Shown here piece after piece: positions 1-10,539 of a DNA stretch of 64,000 nucleotides. The stretch's first letter is position 1, and every line of letters begins with the position of its first letter. Below the pieces are notes generated by a model. The model was given only the letters and a program-made list of their open reading frames with translations. It did not search any database and was not told where the DNA came from. A program made the position numbers and the translations under genes. This DNA comes from Prinia subflava (lineage: Eukaryota; Chordata; Aves; Passeriformes; Cisticolidae): NCBI RefSeq assembly GCF_021018805.1, contig NC_086283.1:21665662-21729661 (forward strand), written 5' to 3'.

Positions 1-913
1 ATAAAAATGACACGGGAAGGGAGGGACAGCAGGGACACCTGAGGCACAGGCTCCTGTGCCATCTGCAGCCCATCTCCCCAAGCTTACCAAACTGGTATTT
101 GATCTGCTGAAGCCCACAGACCAGTGGGGCTGCACTCAAGCAAAGAAGGAGAATGCACTGAGGGCTTGTTTTTATCTTCTGTACTTCACTATCCTCCCAA
201 AGTCTGAGGACCTGAAGCACGAACAGTGACAGGAAAAGGTCATCATACAGCCACAGCTCAGACTCTTTATTTCCTCGTAGTAAAAGTCACTGATCTTTAA
301 CTGCAATTGCTGGCATTTTCTGAACACTTGTCATTTTTTAGTTCTCCAGCACCAAGTGCAACCAAATCCCCGGGATTTCAGCCTCGGAGCATCTCCCACA
401 TGGATCAAACAGAAAGCAGATGATCCTGAGGACACAGAGCTACACCTGAACCTAGGCACAAACCCGCTATTTCTGTGTATCTCTTTATTTTCCCTTTGAA
501 AAACACAGTCCGAGCTCTGCCTACAACACACTGGGGCTACGAAAAGCGAAATCCAGTATTCCCAACAGAGAAAGAACCAGAGGCTACTGGGACAGCGGCC
601 ATACACCCCTGCCACAATCAACGAGTAATAAACTCATCAAAACCAAATAACGGACGACACATTTAGAATTTAACTTCAAGAACAACAACAACAAAAAAAA
701 AACCCCAAATAGTGGTGGCTCTGCCTTCCCAGCACAGGGCGAGGGGTGCCGGATCACCGAGGAAATGCCGCGTTCCGTCGGCGGCAGCCGCAGCACCGCC
801 CGCACAGCGCCGGGCGCCGTGAGGGGACCGCGGCTGCCCCGGCCTCTCCCCACGCTGCTCGGCCGCCCCCGGCATCCCCTGCCCGGCACAAGTTTCCCCC
901 GGGGGCCGCTTAC
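1..913 (-). other. SH3BGRL: SH3BGRL intron 1 (partial)
   Basis: This non-coding stretch follows the splice donor of the first SH3BGRL exon on the minus strand. No second exon was found. The part beyond about 740 is GC-rich and belongs to the CpG island; the rest holds nothing I recognise. Confidence 0.6.
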
Positions 914-1620
914 CGCCGTGGAGCCGGAGGACGAGGCGATGTAGACCTTGATGACCATGCTGGGAGCGGCGAGATGCGGAGCCGGGCGGGCGGTGGGCGT
1001 GTGAGGCCGGCTTGGGCGCGGGCTGGGGCTGAGGCGGGAGGGCGGGCACGGGGAGGCGGCGGGAGCGCTTGCCCCGCCTCGCTCCGCAGTTACCGCCGCC
1101 CGAGCCCGGAAGGGCGGAAAATGGGTTCTTTAAAATTAATTAAATAAATAAATAGTAAAAAAAAGAAAAGGGAAGAAAAAAAAAAAGGCGACGACATAAA
1201 GAGGAGAGGAGGAGCGTTCTGGACGAGCCGCGCGAGACGTGGGGGGGAGGGGGCGGGGGAGCCATGGCCGCCGGGGCTGGGCCGCTCCGGGGCCGGGGTG
1301 AGAGCGGCGGGGGAACCGGAGGACACCGGGGCGGGAGACAGGGATGGAGCCAAGCGTGGGGGGTCGCCATGGTAGCGGCCGGTTCCCCTCGGTTCCGGCT
1401 CCCCTCAGCACCAGGTCCCCTCATGGCCGCTTTCCTCACGGCTGGGTCCCCTCGTGGCCGCTCCCCTCACGACCCACGGCTCCGCGCCGGGCCCGTGGTT
1501 ACCGGCTGCCCTCCAGCCGCCATGGCCGGCCCCACTCCCCCGCGGCCGCGGGGCGAGGGCAGCGGCAGCACCGCCAGCCCCGTGCCTTGGCCGTGACACC
1601 GATCTGGGGCGCAAGAAGTC
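740..1620. promoter_or_regulatory. CpG island and promoter region of SH3BGRL
   Basis: A GC- and CpG-rich block surrounds the first SH3BGRL exon. It is interrupted by an A-rich stretch at 1134-1195 and continues to about 1600. Just upstream of the gene on its own strand is a CCGGAAG motif of ETS type (1106-1112 on the plus strand). No TATA box is evident, which fits a dispersed CpG-island promoter. The half beyond 1200 lies about 300 bp upstream of the gene and could drive divergent transcription, but no convincing plus-strand exon is visible. Confidence 0.65.
914..958 (-). CDS. SH3BGRL: SH3BGRL, first coding exon (rest of gene outside window)
   Basis: Fifteen codons on the minus strand read MVIKVYIASSSGSTA and then meet a GTAAGC splice donor (913 downward). 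This is the conserved N-terminus of the SH3BGR/SH3BGRL family, small cytosolic proteins with a thioredoxin-like fold and a proline-rich SH3-binding motif that act as adaptors. The start codon has A at -3 and G at +4, a good initiation context. The family usually continues with a lysine/glutamine-rich stretch in exon 2. That is not found in 1-913, so intron 1 must run off the left edge. Residue 4 is Lys, as in the paralogue SH3BGR, whereas mammalian SH3BGRL has Arg. The assignment to SH3BGRL therefore rests mainly on the neighbours: an HMGN gene and BRWD3 (not BRWD1) follow, as on human Xq21. The alternative, SH3BGR, would require BRWD1 next door. Confidence 0.85.
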
Positions 1621-3894
1621 AGCGGTGGGCGGCTGTTTCTGCGTAATGGTGCTTAGAATTAAGAATTTCCTTTTAAAATCTATTCTAGCGTGGAAGGTAC
1701 TGTCCAAGTGATATGCTAGCCCGTGCCAAAGGACAGGTGGCATCCAGTGGAGTTCTTCGCGTTCTTGTGCTTATTGTATGTTACACACACACACAAAAAA
1801 AAAAAAAGCATAAAACCCCGCACATTTTTAATTGTTATAGTCATGGTGAGATGTTATTGAAGGATATCTATACCCAGCACCTGTCTCCCACTTGCCTGTG
1901 GTACTCCAACTATTACCTCATATATATTTTGTTATCTATTCTGATAGCAGGTTCACAACAAATAGGAAGTATGTACAGTGATAAGCACAAGAAGCTACAA
2001 TTTTACACCTACAAGGTAAGATGAAAGCAAGATGTTTGTTCTGCTCTTGGCGAAAAACAAGGCGGTATTTCTGAAATGAGTTTTCCAAACAAGCTTTCCT
2101 GTTTCAAATTATTCATTTTTCTAACAATAAACTATTATCTTTTTAAAAATCCATTGAATTAAAAAGAATTTAATTAAGTAATCCATATTTGCTTTATTAA
2201 TTTGCCAATAGTAATGGAAAGAAAACTGTTTTGAGGAGGACATGCCTAAATTTGATATTACTTATGATACTTATCTGAATCTTTGAAGCCGTCACTAGTT
2301 TTAAGTATGTTTGAAAAAGCAATAAACCAAAATTTATTGAGGATGATGGTATGCCATAAAAATTCCCTGGTTCAAGGAATTTCAAAATTTATTAAAATAA
2401 ATGGTGTACTTTCTAATCTGTTTAAAACAAACTGAGTTAAGTCCAGGAGATTAAAATTCTTCAAGGAATGTTTCTTTGCTTGTGTTTCTGCAGCCTCTTT
2501 CCAGCTGCTCGAGAAACACCCTGGGAATTCCTGTTGGCTCCAGCGTGTAACCTGATTCATGGCAAGGAACGCAGGAGGGAGAAACCACAGCTTATCAGAA
2601 AGGAGGAAAAAATGCAGGTAGAGAATGGGAGAGGGAGGGTCACTTGAACTTTGGGCTCCCCTGTCACATTCCTGGCTGGATGCCAGCTCTCCTCTCCTTG
2701 GAGACTTGGAATTGGCTCCAAAGAGTGAGATTCACCTGGGGCGAGCTGCACCCTGTCCTCCTGCCTCCTAAAAACGCTGCTATCATCATTGCTCTCCAAA
2801 GTGCACTCTAGAAGGCATTTTATCTTCATGAATTGAGATTTCTTAAGAGCAATACACGAATCAGGTATCATTGACACAACTTGGTTCTCTTCACTCATAA
2901 ATTTTCTACTTTATTGGTGGGAAAATGTGATGTTTTCTGTTCCCACGCTACTCTTGTTAAGTTCACGGTGTTGTTTTTGTTTTCACTGTTAAACACTTGG
3001 GAAGCGATGAAATATCCTTCTCAAAGTAGATCAAAACCTAAAGAAAAATGACCAAATTTTAGGTGCTCCCAAAAGGGAAGCCCAAGGGATTGGCCATTCC
3101 AGAGTCATCCTGGGATTTCACATTAAAACACTGCAGTATGGCAAAGATCCCCTCACTTTTTCCTTAGAGCACAGGCAGGGATGGAGCCTTCTGAGTGCTG
3201 GCAAATTCAGCTGTTTTAAAAAAAGGAACTGTAGGAGAATCTCACAACGAAAGATACTGCAGTATCAACTGCAAATTCCCTCTTGTCCAAAAGGTCAGGA
3301 AGAACAAACTCCCACATGCTCCACAGCTGCTTTGTAATCACGGAGAGAAATTAATCCAGAATCCACCTGTGGATGGTGGATTCTGGATGATCCACCTGGC
3401 ACACATGAGGCTGTGCCAGGGTCAGCTCTCGCATCATGTTTGTGCCAGAGGAGATGATCTGTGTCTGTGTGAAAAGGTGTGATGGGCAAGGGACATCAGC
3501 TCAGCGCTCTCAACAGGAAATCAGAAATCCATCCTTCATTCCCAGTCCCAGCCTTGCAGTAACTGGAACCAAAGCGCAAACCGTGACTCAGAGCGTGTCT
3601 CCTGGCTTTGCCCGTGTCCTAATGCATCCCGTGCCGCCGGAGGTGGAAACTGCTCCCCTGCTCCAAAGGCTTTGTGGGCGCAGGTGGGGAAGGAAGTCCC
3701 AGAGATCTTCCTCATGTGGAAACTCAGCAAGGCCGGGTTTCCTTGATTTACGGGTAACTGTGGCAGGTACACAGCGGAGGAGGTCACTTACAGGGCACAG
3801 AGCTGGAACTCTGTGAGTGCTGTTTTTCACCTGAGCCGTGGAACCGATGAGTGACATTACATTGCAGCTGCCTTAAAACCGCCCGTCCCAGCTC

Positions 3895-4030
3895 AGCACT
3901 CACAGACTCGGCTCAGCACCCCCACACCCGCCGGTCCTGGCTCTGCCCCCCAGGCCCGGCTCAGCACCCCCAAGACCCAGCTCAGTCCGCCAAGACCCGG
4001 CTCAGCCCCCCAGACCCGGCCCCGCGCTGG
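3895..4030. repeat. Degenerate GC-rich tandem repeat
   Basis: Roughly six diverged copies of a C-rich unit of about 19-20 bp, built around 'agacccggctcagcccccc', run head to tail just before the CTCF-type motif. Copies vary in length and sequence, so this is an old minisatellite-like block. Confidence 0.55.
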
Positions 4031-4041
4031 CTGCCGGGGCG

Positions 4042-4054
4042 CGCCCCCTGCTGG
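4042..4054 (-). promoter_or_regulatory. CTCF-type binding motif
   Basis: Read on the minus strand this is CCAGCAGGGGGCG, an exact fit to the core of the vertebrate CTCF consensus (CCA-S-Y-AG-R-K-GGC). It sits in GC-rich DNA between SH3BGRL and the HMGN gene. Occupancy cannot be judged from sequence. Confidence 0.6.
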
Positions 4055-4261
4055 CGCTCGGCGGGAGCGCGGCCAGGGCCCGGCCCGCTCTCCTCGTCCC
4101 GAGAGGAGGAGGGGAAGAGGTGGAGGAAGAAAAGGACGTGGAGGAAGTAAGGGAGGAGGAGGAAGAAGAGGGGGAGGGAGTTGCCTGGGGCTCTGTGACA
4201 CATTGTAGGCCTGGGGACGTGCGCATTGGTGCCTTGGGGGGTGGGGGTCAGCAGTGCTTTC

Positions 4262-4450
4262 AAAGAACCGTGGAATCATTTTGGTCGGAAAAGCCTTCGG
4301 AGACCATGGATCCAACCGATCTCGCAGCACTGCCAAGGCCACAACTAACACATGTCCCCTAGTGCCCCATCTACACAATTTTGAACCTTTTCAGGGATGG
4401 TGACTCCACCATCCTTGAAAGATTGTTTTGGAGACAATCTACCATCCAGA
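4262..4450 (-). mobile_element. CR1 LINE fragment
   Basis: Inverted CR1 3' end. It starts with a diverged version of the tail ('gtggaatcattttggtcgga') and continues into the usual phrase about a 'gggatggtgactccacca' segment. It is old and truncated. Confidence 0.6.
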
Positions 4451-4639
4451 GTGGGGCTGGCCACAGGCAACTCCTCACTTAGCGTTTAATCCCTGCCTCT
4501 CGGTGTGCTCCAGACTAGCCTGAGCTGGCAGCCAGCCTGGGCTCTGGCAAGTCTGTGCCTGCTCCTGAAGGGCACTGACTTACCCTGCAGTACCCAAAGG
4601 AAGTACATGGAAGGGAATACTACAGCTGCAAACTACAGA

Positions 4640-4904
4640 TACATCCAAGGAGAAACAGCTTCCCACTGATGAAGAGTAGATTTAGATTGGGTACTAGGAA
4701 GAAACTGTGCCCTGTAAGGGCTGTGAGGCTCTGGCACAGGTTCCCAGAGAAGCTGTGGCTGCCCCTGGATCCCTGGGAATGTCCAAGGCCAGAGGACATG
4801 TCCAAGGTCAGGTTGGATGGGGCATGGAGCAAGCTGGGATAGACCATGGCAGGGATGAAATGATATGAGCTTTAAGGTCCCTTCCTGGGATTCTGTGATT
4901 CTGT
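4640..4904 (+). mobile_element. CR1 LINE 3' fragment
   Basis: Sense-strand CR1 3' UTR. Landmarks are 'agaagctgtggctgcccctg', 'tccaaggtcaggttggatgg', 'ggtcccttcctgggattctg' and a terminal repeated ATTCTGTG octamer. Confidence 0.75.
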
Positions 4905-5943
4905 TAAGTGAAACACAAAGATAATTGTGTAAAAAACAGAGTTTGACACATGACTCACAAAAAATTCAAACCCACAATAAGACATTTTTCAGTCTTGGCA
5001 GGAGCAGGAGGCATGAAAGATGATTTCTGATACCAGTCTTCCATGGAGGACTAACAGGAATAAACAGAAAAGACAAAATTGGGGCAGAAAACTGCAGTGA
5101 GTTTTTTGCATGTGTTTGTGGAAAAGGACAAGCGTGAGGAGTTCCCAGACAGGAACTCATGAGATCTCCCTCTGAGGATCTGTCTCATGCCGAAGCATGA
5201 GGTTGGGATAGAATCAATGGACACAGTGAATAATAACAACCTAACCATTGCCAGATGGTCCTCCCTGCACCCCTGGAGTGGGTAAAACTGCTTCCACACA
5301 CAGCCTCAGGACATGGCTGGTGCTCCCAGCTTTTACAGTCCATTCCCAGGGAGACCCAGCAAGCAACTGAGAGGGTTGTGACCAAGAAAGCTCAGCAAAG
5401 TTTCACAAACCATTCTACCTTTAGCACTGATTTTGAACTTATTTTACTAGAAGCCTTCCCAGAAGCCATTTGACGATTCCTAGGGAATTTGGGGGCGAGC
5501 AAGTCTGTGAGCAGATCCTTTGACCAAATCTGCCAGTCCTAGGAGACCCCAAGGCCTCTGCAAATTCCAAGACTATGAATGCAAGGGGCCATCTCCAAGA
5601 ATGTAAAAACCCCCAACACCTAATGGCAGGCAGCAGATACTGATTTGCACCCCATTTCCTTCCTTCCAGCTGGCTCTGAGCTCACAGCCAGTGGGAACTG
5701 TAGGTTTCTCACGGAATGGGCTTGAGAAAGGCAGGATTTAGTGTTCAGAGCACAAATTGTGTTCTATCCAGCCCAGCCCTGGGTCAGAGGGAGACAGGGC
5801 CAGACAAGGCTTTTGGCAGATTTTGGGATTGTGTATTCTGCCTTTCAGAGCACCCACCCTCGAAGGGCCAGTTGAGCCAAGTGTCCTAAAACAGCATTAA
5901 CAGAACTACGATTCCTGTTATTTGGGTTGAAAACCTGGTATCT

Positions 5944-6125
5944 CATAGAATCTCAGGATGGTTTGGGTTGAAAGAGACTTTCAAGCTCATTCAGTTCCAT
6001 CCCCTGGCATGGGCAGGGACACCTTCCACTGTCCCAAAGTGCTCCAAGCTCCATCCAACCTGGCTTGGACACTTCCAGGGATAGGGAATCCACAACCTCT
6101 CTGGGCAACTTGCGCCAGTGTGTTG
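5944..6125 (-). mobile_element. CR1 LINE 3' fragment
   Basis: Inverted CR1 3' end. It begins 'catagaatctcaggatggtt', continues through 'catgggcagggacaccttcc' and 'cttggacacttccaggga', and ends near 'ctctctgggcaac'. Confidence 0.75.
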
Positions 6126-9100
6126 TGGAAATAAGTGGAAATAGACATTTCCATTTATTTTTATGCACCAAATCTGTCAATAATCTTTGGGTCAGATGAA
6201 GAAATACATTTTCTGGTTTAGAACGCCTGATTGAACATCTGTCCTAGAATGGAGTGCACCAGCTCCCAAGGGTGCCAGCATTTTTCTGTTGACTATCAAG
6301 GGAATCCAGACAACTCCAGTAGGAGCTCCTGCTTTGGGATAGATGCCCGAAACTCCCTGGAAGTCATTTTTGTATCCTCTTACCTGTGTTTTGTGTTTAA
6401 TACAACTCTGGAGCATGTAGTCACCCCCTTCACTATCAGGGACCAGGTAAGAAGCTGTAGCTAAGCCAAAGGTTTTACTGAAGCACAGATAAACAGACTC
6501 AATGAGAATCCTAAATTCCTCATGTTCCCAAATTAATAAGCTCTAAATGTTTTATTGCAATCAATACTAAATTTGACACATAAATCAATTTTTGCCCAGG
6601 ACAAACCACAGAATCACCAAGGACAAACTATAGAATTAACCAAGCACAAACCTCTTCTGTAGATCGATAATCCACTCATCCCAAAAGTTATATAAAATAA
6701 GGCAGAAGGACACTTTAAACACAAGGCACAGAACACAAAAAAGTGTTTTGTGGTATTTTGCCACAAAAATATGTGTTAATACTACAGTCATATGTGCCAT
6801 GACTAGAACATACACAGACTCCTAAATTCCCTTCCTCTGAATTCATGACTATGGGGCTGTTGCACAGGCTGAACCAGGCTGAGAGCAGAATGTGAGGAAA
6901 GGAAATCTCCTAAGGTTCCAACACCCATGAATTTTAGCACAAAGGAATGAGAAAGGAATATGCATCTGACTGCCCATTCCAGGAAGGTGAGAAGTCAATC
7001 ACCCAAGAGCAACTTAGGTCTGTTCTGCCTCTATTTGGGAATGTCCTGATCTACTTCAGCTCAAGAAGGTGGTCCAGGAAAACATTCCTGAAGTACTACA
7101 GATCTCTGATATCAGGAGCAGGCCTTCTCCTCTGCAGGACATTCCCAATTTTCAAACCATTCCTCAGCATTTGAGTGTCACTCTAAGTTCACTGTGGGCT
7201 GTTCAGACAGACCATCCTGTGCTGATCACTTTTGGTTTGATGTAGTCTCATGTTTCTGTTTGCAGACCATATGGTTTTACCTCTGGAGTCAACAACTCCT
7301 GATAGAAAGAGAATTCAAATTTTAGCATGGAATTTTCACATTGAAACAGTGGCACATAAAAAGAAGACTAATTTCAGTTTTGTTGCTTTGATTTGAGATG
7401 GTTCCTAAGTTCAGCTTTAGGTGATTTTGTACTGAATTAAAAATGTCAGTTTGGGCAAAAACATCCAAAAAGTCACATGTTACAAACTAATACTCCAGAA
7501 TAAACTTATTTTCCTGACTACAGGCAGGTCTGTAATTTCCTGCAGAGTTACAGCCATTTATACTTGCAGCATAACAGCAACTCACAGCAGCTTATCCTGT
7601 CTCATTAGAGGGAAATCGTCTTCTCACTAGTCATTGTTTAGCTTAGTTTGTGATTTAATGATATTTTTTTCTTTTGAATAAAAATGTTTGAGAAAATGCA
7701 AAGGTGAAAAAGAAGGGAGAGCAAATATAATGCAAAAATCAGTTGTGAATTTTAAATCTGTGCTCCACTTGCACATTCTGAACCAACTGTTGGTTGTGCA
7801 AGTTGTTCAGAAGATGTTAACAGATCCTTCAATAATTTCCCGTTTCTCTTCCATAAAGACTTCTCTGAGAGGTCTTTATTCTCTATTCTCCCAGAGTCTA
7901 TATTGTCTATAGCCTATATTCTCCTAGAATATAGAAAGGATGAAAGAGTAACTGTAGGGAGACGGGACAAACCTCCTGAGGCAGCTCAAGCACAAACCTT
8001 GATGGTGATGGAGAACTCAGAGACCGAGAGCTCTTGAAATGTCTTTCAGGCCACATTTAATGCAGAAGATGGAGAAAACTACTGAAAACACTATTTAAAA
8101 TCTTGATTAACACAGGAGAACTTGAAGGAGGCCTGATTGAATTGGTTACATGGTTACACTGCAGCTGGAAAATGTCTTTCCCATGATTCAGGAGGCCAGT
8201 CAGAGCCATCCTTTAATAATTGGTGTGTTTTAACAAAATAATCATGGCATTGATGGATCAACATTGACTGGAGGAAGGGGAAGAAGGGTGGCTCCGTGGA
8301 CAGAAAATTGCTCAGCTTAACTGCAAAGTGCAGGAAGATAATAAACTATTGACGTCTCAGCCCTTGGAGAGGGAGGTGACATAAAAAGTGACAAATCAAA
8401 AAGTCACCATGAATTTGTCAAGAACTGGGGAACAGCTGTTCAGGGAGCAGCACTGAAAGGGATCCAGGGATTACAGGGGATCAGGAGGAGTCTGAACCAA
8501 CATGGTGATGCTGTTGCTGATTCTGCAAATGCCACGCTCAGATCTGTTACTTAATTATAACCTGATTACTGGATACAGACCTGCGCAGGAATGCGAAATA
8601 GAGTCCAGAGGACCGCTAAGAATGACAAAAGATTTAAAAAACACAGCCCATGACATCATGAGGCCTCAAAACAAAATTTGTTTAGTCTAGAAAAATGAAG
8701 TTTTAGGGAGAAAATTATAGTAATATATGAAACAACACAGTCTGTAAAATGCTATTGGAATTTGATGCTTGTTGTTCTTTGGATCTGCTGGACATGGCAC
8801 AAAGAAGCTGAAATTTACAACCAAAGTACAGTTTAGATGCTGGGGAAAACTTTTTTGGGGGGTTAAGGCCAGTTGGAACTGGCTCTCTAGGAAGATCGCA
8901 AAATCCACGTTATTGTAGTTTAGAGAAAGGGTTGTCCTGGCTTTGGGCAGGAACAGTGACACCTCAGAGCAGCAGCTCCTGCTTCAAGTCTTAGTGCAAA
9001 GTGCTTTGGTCCTGGAGGTGGTAATACACCTTGTGCTTTCCCTTTGGAAATACACAAAATAGGTGGTGGAGGCACTGCCAGACATTTGCAGCTATTATGG

Positions 9101-9179
9101 AAACGAGAGCTGATTTTCCTTAATCCATGCTGAAATCTGAGACTTCACCTTGTGAACAACCTCAGGCTCGCAGGCCCTG

Positions 9180-9760
9180 CTCCGGGGCCAACCTCAACGG
9201 CGTCAGCCGAGGTGCAGGAGCCCAAGAGGCCCCAAGTGCTCAGACAATCCCGGGGCAGCTGAACCGCCCGCTCACCCCGCGCGGGGCCGGCCCGGACAAA
9301 GGCCGCAGCCCCCTCCCTCCGCCGGCCGAGGCCACGAGCGGGCCACTGCCCTTTCCAACAGGTACCGCAGGGCCGGGAGGCGGCGGCCGCGCTCGCGCAG
9401 GCCGCGGGGCCGAGGCGGCCATGTTGTGGTCCTGCGGCCTGCGGGAACTTTCGGGGAAGTTTCTGGGGCGGCCCGCGGGGGGCAGCGGGCCGGGGGGGGC
9501 CGGCGGCGCGGGGCCCTGCGGCGGCCGGGCGGAGGCGGCGCCGCCGGGGCCGCGATCCGGGCCGCGCACACGCGGAAAGCGCGCGGCGCTCGCGCTACGG
9601 AGGCCCCGCCCACTCCCCGCCTCCGCGCCGCTCTCCGCGTCCCCATTGGCCCTTGCGGCCGTCAGTCAGCGGCCGGGCCCATCTCGCGCTCCCCATTCAT
9701 GCAGTTTGGTTGCGTGTTGGTGTATTTTACTGTTTGCAATAAAGAGGGGGGGATTTTTTT
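9180..9760. promoter_or_regulatory. HMGN5: CpG-island promoter of the HMGN gene
   Basis: A dense CpG block lies upstream of the HMGN start. It holds GC boxes (for example GCCCCGCCCAC near 9604) and an inverted CCAAT box (ATTGG, 9645-9649). The CpG density stops near 9690, so transcription probably starts around 9660-9740. The exact start is not visible. Confidence 0.65.
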
Positions 9761-9844
9761 TTTTGTTCAGTTTCTGCCGCAATTAAGTCTTGGTCCCTTA
9801 AACATATTCCTTTTTATTTTGGGGTTTTTTTCCTGCCTATTTTT

Positions 9845-9846
<2 letters not shown>

Positions 9847-9877
<31 letters not shown>
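9847..9877 (+). repeat. Poly-T tract ending in GCAG
   Basis: About thirty consecutive T, interrupted once near its start, followed directly by GCAG and then GACGG. It may be simple sequence, or the polypyrimidine tract of an intron in the HMGN 5' UTR. Confidence 0.6.
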
Positions 9878-9879
<2 letters not shown>

Positions 9880-9970
9880 AGGACGGTCGGAACAGTTTTT
9901 TCGCCGCTTCCATTTATTTTTCGATATCTTATCTCTATTAGGTTTTGCAATCAACTATTAAGGTGCAACT

Positions 9971-9985
9971 ATGCCCAAAAGAAAG
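9971..9985 (+). CDS. HMGN5: HMGN exon 1 (coding part)
   Basis: Five codons, MPKRK, the invariant HMGN N-terminus. Start context has A at -3. The donor GTAAGT follows at 9986. A very short first coding exon is typical of the family. Confidence 0.92.
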
Positions 9986-10487
9986 GTAAGTACGAAAAAA
10001 AAAAATTTAAAAACGAGGGAAGGCAGATGGGGAGCGAAGGGGGAGAGATTAAAGCGGCAATCGCGGAAATTTAGCTGTTAAAAAAAAAAAATTTAGCGCG
10101 CGCGCGCGTGTGTGTGGAGTTTTTGGGGTTTTTTTGTTGGTTTCTCTTTTTTTGCATTTTTAATTTTTGGTGTATGTCCTAGAGCGGAGCGGGGAGCGGA
10201 GGGAGAGGGCTCGGAGCGGGCAGGGCAGCGCGGCGAGTTCACTTTTGGGCTGTTTTGTTTGGGAAGGAGGAGAAGGCTGGAGCAGCAGTGTCTCCATGCT
10301 GGATTACAAACAGCCATAGTGCTGTGCTGCCCCTGTGGAGAACGCGGGGCACCAAAACCCCCCCAAAACCTGCGCCACGACCTCTCCAAAGCCCCCCACC
10401 CACCTCCGCCAGCGTTTTAATCCCCATCGCGCCATTCCCGGCTGGATTCGCCTTTAAATGTCGCCTCTTTCTCCTGCGTTTGCCTTT

Positions 10488-10539
<52 letters not shown>

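Larger units (their letters stand above)
1621..9180. other. Intergenic region between SH3BGRL and the HMGN gene
   Basis: No coding exon is supportable in this stretch. It contains CR1 fragments near 4.3, 4.7 and 6.0 kb, a GC-rich degenerate tandem block with a CTCF-type motif near 4.0 kb, and otherwise unique-looking sequence. Short open frames here show no family resemblance and no splice-consistent continuation. Confidence 0.6.

Noticed and set aside
7915..7933. Short palindrome TATATTCT-cct-AGAATATA
   Set aside because: An 8-bp AT-rich stem is expected by chance in 64 kb and is not followed by a T run or set in any gene context.
9127..9786. Plus-strand open frame of 219 codons over the HMGN CpG island
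   Set aside because: It is Pro/Arg/Ala/Gly-rich, as expected from CpG-island sequence, and overlaps the promoter. It is not continuous with the HMGN reading frame.
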